From: Olivibacter domesticus | Lineage (GTDB): Bacteria > Bacteroidota > Bacteroidia > Sphingobacteriales > Sphingobacteriaceae | Reading direction: 5' to 3' | DNA: 64,000 nucleotides | Assembly (NCBI RefSeq): GCF_900109575.1 | Contig: NZ_FOAF01000007.1 | Location: 186,001 to 250,000 of the forward strand | Shown here: one piece after another, positions 9,151-18,010 of the stretch | Layout: the number at the start of each line of letters is the position of its first letter | Numbering within the stretch: the first letter of the stretch is position 1 | Notes under the pieces: generated by a model | What the model was told of the DNA's origin: nothing | Databases searched by the model: none | The model's input: only the letters and a program-made list of their open reading frames with translations | Position numbers and translations under genes: made by a program

Positions 9151-10254
9151 ATGAAACGCATTTTATTATATAGCCTTCTTATATTATCCATCGCCGGTAT
9201 TTGGTATGCCTGTAAAAAAGCTGATGACGAGCCCATTTATCCAACGGCTCCTATCTCGCGGTTGTATATATCTCTTTCGGATCTTGAAAGTTCGGAAACG
9301 GCACAATTTAGGAACGTAATGGTTATTGATCCAGCCGACAGCACTGTTGGAACGGATGAATTACCTGTCGCCGATTCTTACGATACAGATCCTAAAAGGG
9401 GTATGGGAATTACATTTGACCCAACGATAAAAAGAGTCTTTCAGGTTAGCAGAAACGACTCTACTGTAAGACTATTCACGGTGAGTGAAGCGGGTGCTTT
9501 AACTGCGTCAACTTCCTTTAAAGATACCATTAATCTTCGCGAAGGACGCGCAATTGCCTATCACCGTGCATCAGATCAGCTGATCGTCACGGACAATGCG
9601 CTGAACGCATCGAGCATACACATTTTCAGCAACCCGCTAAGGCTTACCGGCCAAAGAAAAGCGCGCAAACGCCTTTTACTAAAATCTCAACCCTATGGGA
9701 TAGCATTAAGTGAAAAAACCGATTCAAGTATGATGGTGAGTATGCAGGGAGATAAAAGAGAAATATTACAATATGATTTAGAAGCAATATCCGGTCTTCC
9801 TGATAGTACGGTAGCCGATACCCTCAAACCAAAAGCAAGCATTGGCATTGCCACGGCGACCGACTTAAGAGGTATTTCCTATTCCTCTGCGCTTGATGTT
9901 TTAGTGATTGCTGATATTGGTGTCGTAGATCAGTCTTCTCCAGATGGCAGTATTTATATCATTGAAAATGCGCTCAGTAAATTTGCTACAGGCGGTACAA
10001 TTACACCCGATAGAGTCATTTCAGGAAGTAATGCAAATCTAATGGATCCTATAGACGTTGCTATTGATGATCGGGATGATAAAGAACACTATATTTATGT
10101 TACTGATCGTTATGGAAGAAGGATTTCCCGATTTTTGCTATCTGCAAATGGAAACACAGCACCAAATGCGACAAGATCAGTCGGCCAGATGACTCCAGAG
10201 TTTATCTACCTTGATGCTAGGCCACGACCGAGCTTAACCGAAAATAGCCAATAA
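9151..10254 (+). CDS. Lipoprotein with beta-propeller-like repeats, function unknown
   Basis: A 367-residue predicted lipoprotein. The signal peptide (LLYSLLILSIAGIWYAC) ends at a lipobox-like Cys21. The mature part repeats a blade-like pattern (hydrophobic strand, then VxVxD or VxVS; for example KRVFQVSRNDSTVRLFTV, DQLIVTDNALNASSIHIF, LDVLVIADIGV, HYIYVTDRYGRRISRF), suggesting an NHL/YVTN-type beta-propeller. Such proteins usually bind ligands or act in the envelope; no specific function can be given. The last 21 bp overlap the convergent SirB1-like gene. Confidence 0.7.
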   Translation: MKRILLYSLLILSIAGIWYACKKADDEPIYPTAPISRLYISLSDLESSETAQFRNVMVIDPADSTVGTDELPVADSYDTDPKRGMGITFDPTIKRVFQVSRNDSTVRLFTVSEAGALTASTSFKDTINLREGRAIAYHRASDQLIVTDNALNASSIHIFSNPLRLTGQRKARKRLLLKSQPYGIALSEKTDSSMMVSMQGDKREILQYDLEAISGLPDSTVADTLKPKASIGIATATDLRGISYSSALDVLVIADIGVVDQSSPDGSIYIIENALSKFATGGTITPDRVISGSNANLMDPIDVAIDDRDDKEHYIYVTDRYGRRISRFLLSANGNTAPNATRSVGQMTPEFIYLDARPRPSLTENSQ

Positions 10255-11088
10255 GCGTTCGATTTCGGTTGCCTTTTCCACGGTTCCTGCTTGATTATAA
10301 GATGCCTGTAAATTTCGTAGCACCCTACTAATAATGGCAAAGTTATCACAGGGCAAAAAGAACTGTTTGTCATTTGGAAGATTCAACTGTTTTAAAAAAG
10401 ATAAAACATCGTGCTTTCCAAAAATCTGTCCCCTATTAAAGGCATTGATGTAAAACAGCACACCCCCATTTTCGTCTTTGAGATGCTCATCCATATAGGC
10501 TAAGATAAAGTGCCGTGGCAGATTAACACCATATATAGGTATATCCAAACGCTGTGCTATAATGGCGTATATCGCTGCCAGTAAAATTGGATTACCCTTA
10601 CGTGTCTCCAACACTTTTCCAACAAATGAATTTTGGGGATCATGGTAATTTTTTGTGTTCCCTTTAAACCCGTGTACATTATAAAAAACATTATTCAACA
10701 AGCGCACCTTTTCAACCGCATTCATATTGTACATCATTTCCAGCCAAGCATCGCGCTTTATCTCGTCCATCGTTCGGATAATAGCTTGTTCATCTAAATC
10801 CGGATATTGGTACTTATTTACAATTATCAATCCTTGTAATAAATCAAACCCTCCCCCTAAACGCCACAGATCTAACTCATTCACAATATGCTCGAATTGT
10901 ATTTTATGAATGAGATTTTCTATTCTACCCTGCAAAAACGGATCAAAAGATTTTTCCCAGGCAGCTTCCAAAGGAGGAATCACAGGCGCTCCTAAAGTCA
11001 TTAATTTTTCCTCTACATGAAGGTATATCCCTTCATCTGGATCGTCCAGGAGATGTATCAATGAACTTATTTCTTTATCATTAAGCAT
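10234..11088 (-). CDS. SirB1-like (transglutaminase-like) protein
   Basis: A 284-residue cytoplasmic protein. The N-terminal third is helical and HEAT-like (LIHLLDDPDEGIYLHVEEKL). The centre matches the SirB1/YchA transglutaminase-like domain: FYNVHGFKGNTKNYHDPQNS, LETRKGNPILLAAIYAIIA and GVNLPRHFILAY. Family members often lack a proven activity. I start at the ATG at 11088 because a TAATTTTG promoter box occupies the bases just upstream and would overlap the longer TTG start at 11094. Its 3' end overlaps the convergent lipoprotein gene by 21 bp. Confidence 0.8.
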   Translation of the reverse strand: MLNDKEISSLIHLLDDPDEGIYLHVEEKLMTLGAPVIPPLEAAWEKSFDPFLQGRIENLIHKIQFEHIVNELDLWRLGGGFDLLQGLIIVNKYQYPDLDEQAIIRTMDEIKRDAWLEMMYNMNAVEKVRLLNNVFYNVHGFKGNTKNYHDPQNSFVGKVLETRKGNPILLAAIYAIIAQRLDIPIYGVNLPRHFILAYMDEHLKDENGGVLFYINAFNRGQIFGKHDVLSFLKQLNLPNDKQFFLPCDNFAIISRVLRNLQASYNQAGTVEKATEIERLLAIFG

Positions 11089-11091
11089 ACA

Positions 11092-11099
11092 CAAAATTA
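11092..11099 (-). promoter_or_regulatory. -7 box abutting the SirB1-like gene start
   Basis: Minus-strand TAATTTTG (TAnnTTTG) ends three bases before the ATG at 11088, which predicts a leaderless mRNA. No clear -33 TTTG is present. Confidence 0.55.
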
Positions 11100-11220
11100 G
11101 ATAAATTGCCTTTTAAATGCAATAATTAACCAGTATGTGAAAAGCACGACCATCCATATCGGCCACCGAATAAGACAAGGGCAATTTGCCTACTTTACTT
11201 TAATTCAATTGAACTTATAT

Positions 11221-11228
11221 TATCTTTG
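11221..11228 (+). promoter_or_regulatory. -7 box abutting the methyltransferase start
   Basis: TATCTTTG lies four bases before the ATG at 11233. A TTTA at 11199-11202 is one mismatch from the -33 TTTG, 18 nt upstream of the box. The arrangement predicts a leaderless transcript. Confidence 0.6.
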
Positions 11229-11232
11229 TCTC

Positions 11233-12018
11233 ATGGCAAATTATCGCTTTTTTCTTGACTATCTTAAACATTATCTGACTGCCAAAACAAGACATGGTGT
11301 ACATTCTCCTTTTGTTTATAAATTAATAGATGAGGTGATCTACGATTTCAGGGAGAAATCATATGAAAAATCGATAGAACAGGAAAGAACCAAACTTAAA
11401 AACAATGACCATAGTATTGTGGTAACGGATCTCGGTGCAGGTTCCATGATGAATAATGGTAGAAAAAAAATGATAAAGACCATTGCTAAGAATGCTTTAA
11501 AACCTAAAAAAGTAGCGCAATTATTAGCACGATTAGCCTACAACTTTCAACCAGCTTCCATCATTGAATTAGGAACATGTTTAGCAATTACCAGCTCCTA
11601 CCTCGCAAAGGCAGTACCCACTGCGCATGTTGTGAGTGTAGAAGGATGCCCTGAAACAGCCAAAGTAGCACGTACAACACTTAGCAACTTAGCGATAGAT
11701 AACGTTGAAATTAAAGTGGGCAATTTCGATGTTTTACTCGCGCCAATAATTGATAATCTAGAGAAACTGGACTTCTTATTTGTTGATGGAAATCATCGTA
11801 AAGAGGCAACATTAACTTATTTTAAAACGTGTTTGCCGAAGGTTAGCAGTCGGTCCGTTTTAATATTTGATGATATTTATTGGAGTACAGGAATGAAGGA
11901 AGCCTGGCAGGAAATCAAGAATCATCCCGATGTCACGCTTACCATAGACCTATTTTATATCGGCTTAGTTTTTTTCAAACAAGACCAAGTAAAAGAACAT
12001 TTTAAGATTAGGTTTTAG
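11233..12018 (+). CDS. Class I SAM-dependent O-methyltransferase-like protein
   Basis: A 261-residue protein with the Rossmann methyltransferase fold in its second half: motif I as IIELGTCLAITSSYLA (near 114), the acidic strand end VVSVEGCPETA, and LDFLFVDGNHRKEAT followed by VLIFDDIYWSTGM. This is the pattern of the O-methyltransferase family 3/24 (FVDGxH, DDI). The N-terminus (FFLDYLKHYLTAKTRHGVHSPF) is typical of Bacteroidota homologues. The substrate is unknown. The ATG at 11233 is chosen because the promoter box sits just before it and family members start with M-A-N-Y-like residues; a longer reading from 11137 would be transcribed only from an unseen promoter. Confidence 0.85.
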   Translation: MANYRFFLDYLKHYLTAKTRHGVHSPFVYKLIDEVIYDFREKSYEKSIEQERTKLKNNDHSIVVTDLGAGSMMNNGRKKMIKTIAKNALKPKKVAQLLARLAYNFQPASIIELGTCLAITSSYLAKAVPTAHVVSVEGCPETAKVARTTLSNLAIDNVEIKVGNFDVLLAPIIDNLEKLDFLFVDGNHRKEATLTYFKTCLPKVSSRSVLIFDDIYWSTGMKEAWQEIKNHPDVTLTIDLFYIGLVFFKQDQVKEHFKIRF

Positions 12019-12176
12019 TCGTGAATAGTAGCAAGATATGAGTATCAAGTATCAAGACTTTATTAGTCAACGGCTGTGAGTATCGAGCAGTCTGACACCC
12101 GCTTTACCGCTTACCTATTTAACGGTCAACTCATTAACCACCCAACTACTTAACGACTCAACTACTTCCCCTCTTT
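12019..12176. repeat. Degenerate word-repeat spacer, copy A
   Basis: The spacer contains AGTATCAAGTATCAAGACTT (12041-12060) and then a run of phrases such as CAACTCATTAACC, CAACTACTTAACG and ACTCAACTACTT up to 12166. The 11-mer AGTATCAAGAC at 12048-12058 is the exact reverse complement of GTCTTGATACT found at 17237 and 22634. The phrases are short, similar and not coding. Confidence 0.55.
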
Positions 12177-13355
12177 CTAGAAAGCTTCGCCTAAAGACAA
12201 ATAAAAGGCTGTTTGTCGAGGTTCTCCAGGTCTTTTCTCACCAATACCATAATCTATTCTTATACTAGAGTTGTGCTCAAGATCAAAGAAATAGCGTAAA
12301 CCTCCTCCATAAGAAGGTTTAAGTGCCGAAAAATCAAATTTCTTTGAATATGCGGTTCCGGCTCCTACAAAAGCGGCAAAGCCAATTCTTGGATGTATGC
12401 GATACCTTAATTCTGCCTGAGAAGTAACCGCCGTTTTATCACGATATCTTCCGGGATAATAGCCGCGCATTGTTTCATCACTTCCTAATTGGGGGTATAA
12501 GTAAAAGGGAACATTGCCAAAATACTCATCATAGGTTGCGTTCAATCCCAACGTAAGCTTAGGCGTTAACGGGTAGAAGGCCCTTAGGTCGACATTAATC
12601 CGGCTCCCCTCAAAATTATCCTTTCCCCAAAAATCCGGTGCATAATTATAAACTAACCGTGCAAAATATCCCTTAGTAGTATAGATATTTGTATTCCTGT
12701 TATCGTACAACTGTGAAATGCCAAAAGCAAGGTACTTTCCTCCCTCTTTTCCATATAATGAAGATTGATCATAAATACCTCCCGGCCCTTCATCTGTGTA
12801 TGCATAGTTCTCATAAACCAACCCCAGTCCAGCATAATAATTTTTAACAATCTTTTTTTCTCCTTCAAGCTTAAATCTAAAAAGGCGTTGTGTAAGCGAG
12901 TCCTTATCCTTTTTCAACGTCTGATCGCCAATGCCATAAAAATTAAATGGAAAATCACGATACCGAATCTCTGTAATGTAATGATAATTGTTTCCCTTCG
13001 TCCAAATATCTGTTGTAAGCTTTAAATTGGATTGCTTTTTTGTGGTTAACGATCCTTGTAAAACAATACTTGACGTTCTTATTAACGTATCATGTTTATC
13101 AAGATAGAAATTGTAGAGTCCCGAAATACCATATTCAAGCCCTGTCTCGGGAGCATAGCCTAATAAAGGCAAAACCATAAAGCCAGCAGATCTACTAGAA
13201 TCTTTTTCGGATGAAATAAACTTTTGCGCCAGTTTACTTTGCATCAATTTACCATTCATAAAACGCTTATATAAGCTTGGTTTCTCTTGTGCCAGCAAAA
13301 TAGTAGGTAAGAGCAAAAAACAAAAAAAACTTAATCGGCTTAACTTAAAGCTCAT
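12177..13355 (-). CDS. BamA/TamA-family (surface antigen D15-like) outer membrane barrel
   Basis: A 392-residue secreted protein. The signal peptide (FFCFLLLPTILLAQ) is followed by a C-terminal 16-strand-like barrel of the Omp85/D15 superfamily. Seen features are alternating aromatic strands, the GYYPGRYRDK segment near residue 305 (resembling the L6 loop VRGY/F motif of Omp85 proteins), GFAAFVGAGTAY, and a final aromatic-ended strand FYLSLGEAF. No POTRA domains precede it, so it is a short type with a role not defined by sequence. The ATG at 13355 is chosen by the signal peptide and the promoter box immediately upstream. It follows the small lipoprotein gene by 37 bp. Confidence 0.85.
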   Translation of the reverse strand: MSFKLSRLSFFCFLLLPTILLAQEKPSLYKRFMNGKLMQSKLAQKFISSEKDSSRSAGFMVLPLLGYAPETGLEYGISGLYNFYLDKHDTLIRTSSIVLQGSLTTKKQSNLKLTTDIWTKGNNYHYITEIRYRDFPFNFYGIGDQTLKKDKDSLTQRLFRFKLEGEKKIVKNYYAGLGLVYENYAYTDEGPGGIYDQSSLYGKEGGKYLAFGISQLYDNRNTNIYTTKGYFARLVYNYAPDFWGKDNFEGSRINVDLRAFYPLTPKLTLGLNATYDEYFGNVPFYLYPQLGSDETMRGYYPGRYRDKTAVTSQAELRYRIHPRIGFAAFVGAGTAYSKKFDFSALKPSYGGGLRYFFDLEHNSSIRIDYGIGEKRPGEPRQTAFYLSLGEAF

Positions 13356-13360
13356 AAAAA

Positions 13361-13368
13361 CAAATATA
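13361..13368 (-). promoter_or_regulatory. -7 box abutting the D15-like gene start
   Basis: Minus-strand TATATTTG (TAnnTTTG) lies five A/T bases before the ATG at 13355, in the gap after the upstream lipoprotein gene. This suggests an independent, nearly leaderless transcript. Confidence 0.55.
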
Positions 13369-13392
13369 TACTTAATGAATAGAAAATTCTTA

Positions 13393-13917
13393 TTATATAG
13401 GTTTTGGAATACAATCAATGTTTCCAACTTTCTTTAATTTAACTTCTGTTTGATAGTATTGGCTCTCGAGCTGTAGGGAATCTGATCCATGTTGAATTAT
13501 TTTAAAGCGAGGTAAAAATTGCCCTATACGATGGCATCCAGATAACTTTTGTCGCCAATTTTCCCTTGTAAAGGTTGATTCTATTAATAAACTATCATTC
13601 CTTACTAGGTAAACTCCTCTTGCATATTCTGCCCAATGACCGTTACCGAAGCAAGAGTCAACAACTGTCCGAACCTTACTATGTGTATTAAGGGTAATAT
13701 ACACCGAATCACAGGTAAATTTAAATTTATACAAGCTATAAGTTAATCGTTTATCTTGATTAGCAATAGAATCTTGCTCCCACACTCCTTGGAGATAAGG
13801 TTCTCCCTCATCCTGTACATTCGGATTAAATTTGCAACTTGTATATAGTCCACATATACCTACCAATATTGGTAGGTATATGTGGAAACGATTAAAGTAG
13901 TGATAGATGCTTCTCAT
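13393..13917 (-). CDS. Small predicted lipoprotein downstream of fumC, function unknown
   Basis: A 174-residue predicted lipoprotein: hydrophobic leader IYLPILVGICGLYTSC with a lipobox-like Cys28, then a soluble domain with repeated beta-type strands (YKFKFTCDSVYITL, GVYLVRNDSLLIES, SLQLESQYYQTEVKLKK) and several Cys and Trp residues. It starts 16 nt after the fumC stop on the same strand, so it is probably cotranscribed; any tie to fumarase is only positional. Codons 12-23 lie within a perfect 36-bp palindrome (13850-13885). I do not recognise a family. Confidence 0.75.
   Translation of the reverse strand: MRSIYHYFNRFHIYLPILVGICGLYTSCKFNPNVQDEGEPYLQGVWEQDSIANQDKRLTYSLYKFKFTCDSVYITLNTHSKVRTVVDSCFGNGHWAEYARGVYLVRNDSLLIESTFTRENWRQKLSGCHRIGQFLPRFKIIQHGSDSLQLESQYYQTEVKLKKVGNIDCIPKPI
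13850..13885. repeat. Perfect 36-bp palindrome inside a signal-peptide coding region
   Basis: Bases 13850-13885 equal their own reverse complement over all 36 positions: the left arm begins CCACATATACC and the centre is CCAATATTGG. It spans codons for H-I-Y-L-P-I-L-V-G-I-C-G of the lipoprotein leader. In RNA it could form an 18-bp stem (less the few loop bases) about 30 nt after the start codon. Confidence 0.9.
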
Positions 13918-13933
13918 GCCGACGCCATCGCCT

Positions 13934-15331
13934 CTACTTTAATCCTCCTATCATATCCTCAGGACGAACCCATTGATCAAATTGTTCATTAGTAAGTAAG
14001 CCCAACTCTAGTGCAGCTGCGCGCAGAGAAGTATTTTCTTTATGTGCTTTTTTAGCAATTTTTGCAGCATTTTCGTAACCAATATGAGGGTTAAGTGCGG
14101 TCACCAACATTAAAGAATTTTCTACATGTTTCTTTATGCCTTCATAATTTGGCTCAATACCAATGGCGCAATGATCATTAAAAGACACGCAAGCCTCCCC
14201 TAGCAGGCGGGCCGACTGTAAAAAATTGGCAGCCATTAATGGCTTAAAGACATTGAGCTCATAATGCCCATTGGCTCCTCCAATACTAATCGCAACATCG
14301 TTACCCATCACCTGCGCTGCCACCATCGTTAAGGCCTCACATTGTGTTGGATTAACTTTTCCCGGCATAATGGATGAACCCGGTTCATTTTCAGGAATAA
14401 ATATCTCTCCGATACCAGATCTCGGGCCTGATGCGAGCATACGAACATCATTTGCAATTTTCATTAATGAAACGGCCAATTGCTTTAATGCACCATGGCT
14501 CTCCACAATAGCATCATGAGCCGCCAGTGCTTCAAACTTATTCTCTGCGGTTTGAAAAGGCAATCCCGTAAATTCTGCTATATACTTCGCCACATTCACG
14601 TCATAGTTTTTTGGCGTATTAATACCAGTCCCAACGGCAGTACCTCCTAATGCCAGTTCTGACAAATGTGCCAAGGTGTTGTTCAATGCCTTTAAACCAT
14701 AAGTTAATTGGGCAACATATCCAGAAAATTCTTGTCCCAATGTCAGCGGTGTCGCATCCATTAAGTGAGTTCTCCCGATTTTCACAACATCTTTAAACTG
14801 CTCTGACTTCTCTTTCAATGTATTACGCAATTTCTCAACCCCGGGAATAGTTGTTTCTATCAACATTTTATAAGCTGCTATATGCATAGCAGTCGGGTAA
14901 GTATCGTTGGAAGATTGTGACTTATTCACATCATCATTAGGATGTATAAACGTCTTTCCTTCACCTAATTTATTACCTTGCATAACATGGGCACGGTTCG
15001 CTATCACCTCATTTACATTCATATTAGATTGCGTGCCTGAACCTGTTTGCCAGATTACGAGTGGGAATTCTGTACTGAGCTCTCCAGCTAAAATTTCATC
15101 GCAAACTTGTGCGATTAAATCGCGTTTTTCTTCTGGCAAAATGCCTGCATCTTTATTTGTGAAGGCTGCAGCTTTCTTTAAATAAGCAAATGCCTGGATA
15201 ATTTCTCTTGGCATAGATCCTTCAGGACCGATCTTAAAATTCTCATGGGATCTTTCTGTTTGTGCACCCCAATACTTATCGGCAGGAACTTTTACCTCGC
15301 CCATTGTATCGTGTTCTATTCTATATGACAT
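13934..15331 (-). CDS. fumC: Class II fumarate hydratase
   Basis: Reversible hydration of fumarate to L-malate in the TCA cycle; cytoplasmic, iron-independent homotetramer. The 465-residue protein has normal length. Visible motifs: [14 protein letters not shown] (near 100), [29 protein letters not shown] with the catalytic-site His, [13 protein letters not shown], and the superfamily signature [15 protein letters not shown] near residue 320. The gene is followed 16 nt later by a small lipoprotein gene. A TAACTTTG promoter box lies 25 nt upstream of the ATG. Confidence 0.97.
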   Translation of the reverse strand: MSYRIEHDTMGEVKVPADKYWGAQTERSHENFKIGPEGSMPREIIQAFAYLKKAAAFTNKDAGILPEEKRDLIAQVCDEILAGELSTEFPLVIWQTGSGTQSNMNVNEVIANRAHVMQGNKLGEGKTFIHPNDDVNKSQSSNDTYPTAMHIAAYKMLIETTIPGVEKLRNTLKEKSEQFKDVVKIGRTHLMDATPLTLGQEFSGYVAQLTYGLKALNNTLAHLSELALGGTAVGTGINTPKNYDVNVAKYIAEFTGLPFQTAENKFEALAAHDAIVESHGALKQLAVSLMKIANDVRMLASGPRSGIGEIFIPENEPGSSIMPGKVNPTQCEALTMVAAQVMGNDVAISIGGANGHYELNVFKPLMAANFLQSARLLGEACVSFNDHCAIGIEPNYEGIKKHVENSLMLVTALNPHIGYENAAKIAKKAHKENTSLRAAALELGLLTNEQFDQWVRPEDMIGGLK

Positions 15332-15356
15332 GTTAGCGATATTTTATTTTATCCTA

Positions 15357-15364
15357 CAAAGTTA
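15357..15364 (-). promoter_or_regulatory. fumC promoter -7 box
   Basis: Minus-strand TAACTTTG, an exact TAnnTTTG match 25 nt before the fumC ATG. No -33 TTTG at the ideal spacing. Confidence 0.5.
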
Positions 15365-15515
15365 AAAAACTTATACACTTCGCCATGCGACGAAGCTTTA
15401 AAATGACCCATCTTCCATACATATCAGTAAAATTTTTATTAAATTGGTTTTTAACACAATATTTTACCAAATTCGCCATTCCTATTAGTATAGATTAACA
15501 AACAAACAGTATACG

Positions 15516-16700
15516 TTGAAACAATTACCAAAATTATTATTTTGTGCCATTATTGCATTGGCTTCATGCAGCTCCGCGGAACAAAAAAAAGAACAACAAG
15601 CTAAAGAACAAGCAATTACCGACAGCATTAAGCTCATTTATGACCCCCACAAAGCCAATCGGGAAATTGATGCCTTTATGCAGAAGTTACATAAAAAGTC
15701 TGCGTTTAATGGAAATGTGCTCATTGCTAAAAAAGGTAAAATTATTTACGAAAACGCATTTGGCTGGGCCGATTATCTACGAAAAGACAGTTTAAATATA
15801 AATTCCAAGTTTGAATTAGCTTCTGTATCTAAACCATTAACCGGAACAGGAATATTACTTTTAGTTCAGGAAGGAAAGATAAAACTTGACCAACAGGTGA
15901 AAGAATTCTTCCCCGATTTCCCTTATGAAGGAATAACCATACGTATGTTATTAACCCATCGTTCGGGACTTATAAATTATGTTTATTTTACAGATGATAT
16001 TTGGAAAGACAAGAAAAAGGGAATGACAAATATGGATGTCATGAAAATTTTTGCAGAACATAAACCTAGCCCTTATAGTAAGCCTGATATGCGTTTTCAC
16101 TATAATAACTCCAATTTCATGATATTAGGAGCCATTATTGAGAAGGTCAGTGGCCAATCGTTTACTGTATTCATGCAAGAAAATATCTTTATGCCTCTAG
16201 GCATGAAACATACGGCAGTATATTCCAAAGCAGATTATGAAAAAATCCCAACAAATGTAGTAGGACACGACCGTGTTTGGCGTAGATCGGTAGTACAGAA
16301 TTTTCATGATGGCCCTGTTGGCGACAAAGGAATTTATAGTACTGTTGAGGATTTATTTTTGTTTGATAGAGCATTGAGAGAAGGACGTTTATTAAGTGCG
16401 GCACTTCAAGATTCTGCCTATGCCCCGCATAATCAAAAATCAATGAAAGGTGTTTTTAATTATGGTTATGGTTGGCGTACCTTTGAGCAGGGGAATGAAC
16501 ATGTGGTATATCATACCGGATGGTGGCATGGGTTTAAAAACTTATATGTGCGTGATCTCAAAAATGACGTAACCATTGTTCTTTTAAGTAATATGGCCAA
16601 TGGCAGTTTAATGCATTTAGATGATTTATATAAAATACTCGAAATGCCTGTGATTAGACAAGGGGCATATAATGGGAGTGGGGATTATGTAGGGGAGTAG
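15516..16700 (+). CDS. Beta-lactamase-family serine hydrolase lipoprotein (class C/PBP-like)
   Basis: A 394-residue predicted lipoprotein: leader KLLFCAIIALASC with lipobox L-A-S-C, then a serine beta-lactamase/DD-peptidase (AmpC-like, 'beta-lactamase related') domain. The catalytic S-x-x-K is in FELASVSKPLTG near residue 104, the Y-x-N equivalent in HYNNSNFMILG near 200, and a late HTGWWHGFKN supplies the KTG-equivalent (HTG). These proteins are usually esterases or peptidases rather than drug-resistance enzymes. The start must be TTG: a stop lies ten codons upstream and no ATG precedes the signal peptide. Confidence 0.87.
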   Translation: MKQLPKLLFCAIIALASCSSAEQKKEQQAKEQAITDSIKLIYDPHKANREIDAFMQKLHKKSAFNGNVLIAKKGKIIYENAFGWADYLRKDSLNINSKFELASVSKPLTGTGILLLVQEGKIKLDQQVKEFFPDFPYEGITIRMLLTHRSGLINYVYFTDDIWKDKKKGMTNMDVMKIFAEHKPSPYSKPDMRFHYNNSNFMILGAIIEKVSGQSFTVFMQENIFMPLGMKHTAVYSKADYEKIPTNVVGHDRVWRRSVVQNFHDGPVGDKGIYSTVEDLFLFDRALREGRLLSAALQDSAYAPHNQKSMKGVFNYGYGWRTFEQGNEHVVYHTGWWHGFKNLYVRDLKNDVTIVLLSNMANGSLMHLDDLYKILEMPVIRQGAYNGSGDYVGE

Positions 16701-16705
16701 GTAAA

Positions 16706-16832
16706 ATAGTTGAGTAAGTTGAATAGGAATTAGTTAAGTCGTGATAGAATATGAGAAGGCTCATACTTACTTAACGTTTCAACAATTTAACGTTTCTACG
16801 ACTTAACAAATAACGGAAAACCAATAACAAAT
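16706..16832. repeat. Degenerate word-repeat spacer, copy B
   Basis: Between the hydrolase and ybaB the spacer is built of similar short phrases: GTTGAGTAAGTTGAATAGG, TAGTTAAGTCG, ACTTACTTAACGTTTC, CAATTTAACGTTTC, CGACTTAACAAATAACGG. It resembles the spacers at 12.0, 17.1 and 22.5 kb in style, not in exact sequence. Confidence 0.4.
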
Positions 16833-16837
16833 AAAAT

Positions 16838-17143
16838 ATGTTTGATAAATTAGTCCAGGCCCAGCAGAAGGCCGAAGAAATAAAAAAACGCCTAGATACA
16901 ATCAGCGTTTCAGGCGAAGCAGAAGGTGGACTTATAAAAGTCATTGCTACCGCGAATAAGGAAATAAAGTCTATAAGTATAGACCCTACTTTTCACACGG
17001 TGGCAGCGTTAGAAGAATTGGAAGAGTTGTTAGCTGTTGCTATTAATAAAGCTTTACAGCAAGCTGAAAATATTAGCCAAACAGAGATGCAAGCCGCTAC
17101 TAAAGATATGTTAGGTGGTCTTGGCGGAATGTTTGGAAGCTAA
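16838..17143 (+). CDS. YbaB/EbfC family nucleoid-associated protein
   Basis: A 101-residue protein of normal YbaB/EbfC length and layout: an N-terminal helix (KLVQAQQKAEEIKKRLDTI), a central beta-sheet with GLIKVIATANKEIKSISIDP, a second helix and a C-terminal Gly-rich tail (MLGGLGGMFGS). Family members bind DNA as dimers without strong sequence specificity. No recombination gene (recR, dnaX) is next to it, unlike in many bacteria; it sits between a serine hydrolase and a metallo-hydrolase, separated on both sides by word-repeat spacers. Confidence 0.92.
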   Translation: MFDKLVQAQQKAEEIKKRLDTISVSGEAEGGLIKVIATANKEIKSISIDPTFHTVAALEELEELLAVAINKALQQAENISQTEMQAATKDMLGGLGGMFGS

Positions 17144-17287
17144 AAAAGGAAGTAATGAACGATGAGTTATAAATGATGAATTTTTAGCGATAACTGATAA
17201 CTCACAACAATTTACGTCTTGAGACTTGGTACTTATGTCTTGATACTAATAACTAATAACCAGTAACGAACAAAAACAAGCAATAAC
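17144..17287. repeat. Degenerate word-repeat spacer, copy C
   Basis: This spacer contains GTCTTGAGACTTGGTACTT (from 17217) and GTCTTGATACTAATAACTAA (from 17237), then ATAACCAGTAACGAAC. The 13-mer GTCTTGATACTAA recurs at 22634-22646 and its 11-base core in inverted form at 12048-12058. Confidence 0.55.
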
Positions 17288-17971
17288 ATGAAAGCAACAT
17301 TTTATGGACACGCATCTATTGCGCTGGATTTAGAAGGAGCAAATGTACTGTTTGATCCTTTTATAACGCCGAATGAACTGGCGAAAGAGATTGACATTAA
17401 CACGTTAAAACCAGACTATATTATGCTCAGTCACGCTCATAGCGATCACGTGGCTGATGTAGCGGCTATACAAAAAAACGCAGATGCGACGGTTATAGCG
17501 GTGGTAGAAACCGCTGCTTGGGTTAGTAGGCAAGGAATTAGTCAGGACAAAATAATCGAAATGAATTTTGGGGGGACGGTAAAAACCAATTTCGGCACAG
17601 CCAAAATGGTATATGCCCTACACACAAATAGTACTCCCGACTTACAATACGGCGGTGTTCCTGCGGGTTATATCATTACTAGTGGCAATAAAAAAATATA
17701 TTTTGCTGGCGATACGGCGCTAACGCTCGAAATGAAACTGTTAGCAGATGAGGCACTGGACTGGGCAATTTTGCCCATCGGAGATCATTACACGATGGGA
17801 GTAGACGATGCTATTAAAGCTGCGGGTTTTATTAATTGTAAAAATATAATTGGTATCCATTATAACACTTTCCCTCCCATAGCAATTGATGAAGCAGAGG
17901 CAAAGAAAAAGTTTGCCGATGCCGGACTACATTTACATTTATTACCAATAGGGGGTTCTCTAACACTTTAA
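17288..17971 (+). CDS. UPF0173 metal-dependent hydrolase (metallo-beta-lactamase fold)
   Basis: A 227-residue cytoplasmic metallo-hydrolase. The metal-binding motif H-x-H-x-D-H appears as SHAHSDHVAD near residues 49-58; a further ligand set is in YALHTNSTP, FAGDTALTLEM (Asp) and IGIHYNTFPPI (His). The start MKATFYGHASIALDLEG and overall length match the UPF0173/YtkL group. Its physiological substrate is unknown. A strong hairpin directly downstream separates it from the convergent YwqK-like gene. Confidence 0.93.
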   Translation: MKATFYGHASIALDLEGANVLFDPFITPNELAKEIDINTLKPDYIMLSHAHSDHVADVAAIQKNADATVIAVVETAAWVSRQGISQDKIIEMNFGGTVKTNFGTAKMVYALHTNSTPDLQYGGVPAGYIITSGNKKIYFAGDTALTLEMKLLADEALDWAILPIGDHYTMGVDDAIKAAGFINCKNIIGIHYNTFPPIAIDEAEAKKKFADAGLHLHLLPIGGSLTL

Positions 17972-17975
17972 TTAG

Positions 17976-18010
17976 ACAAGAAAAGAACCACGGGGCGGTT
18001 CTTTTCTTGT
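17976..18010. terminator. Bidirectional terminator hairpin
   Basis: A 14-bp perfect stem (ACAAGAAAAGAACC / GGTTCTTTTCTTGT) with a 7-nt loop lies exactly between the convergent genes ending at 17971 and 18011. The arms contain A- and T-rich ends that can serve both strands. Confidence 0.8.

Noticed and set aside
13393-13917. Fumarate hydratase label for the lipoprotein next to fumC
   Set aside because: No fumarase motif; the association is positional.
15516-16700. Antibiotic-resistance beta-lactamase
   Set aside because: The family is broad, and the sequence (HTG, lipoprotein) fits an esterase/peptidase as well as a lactamase.
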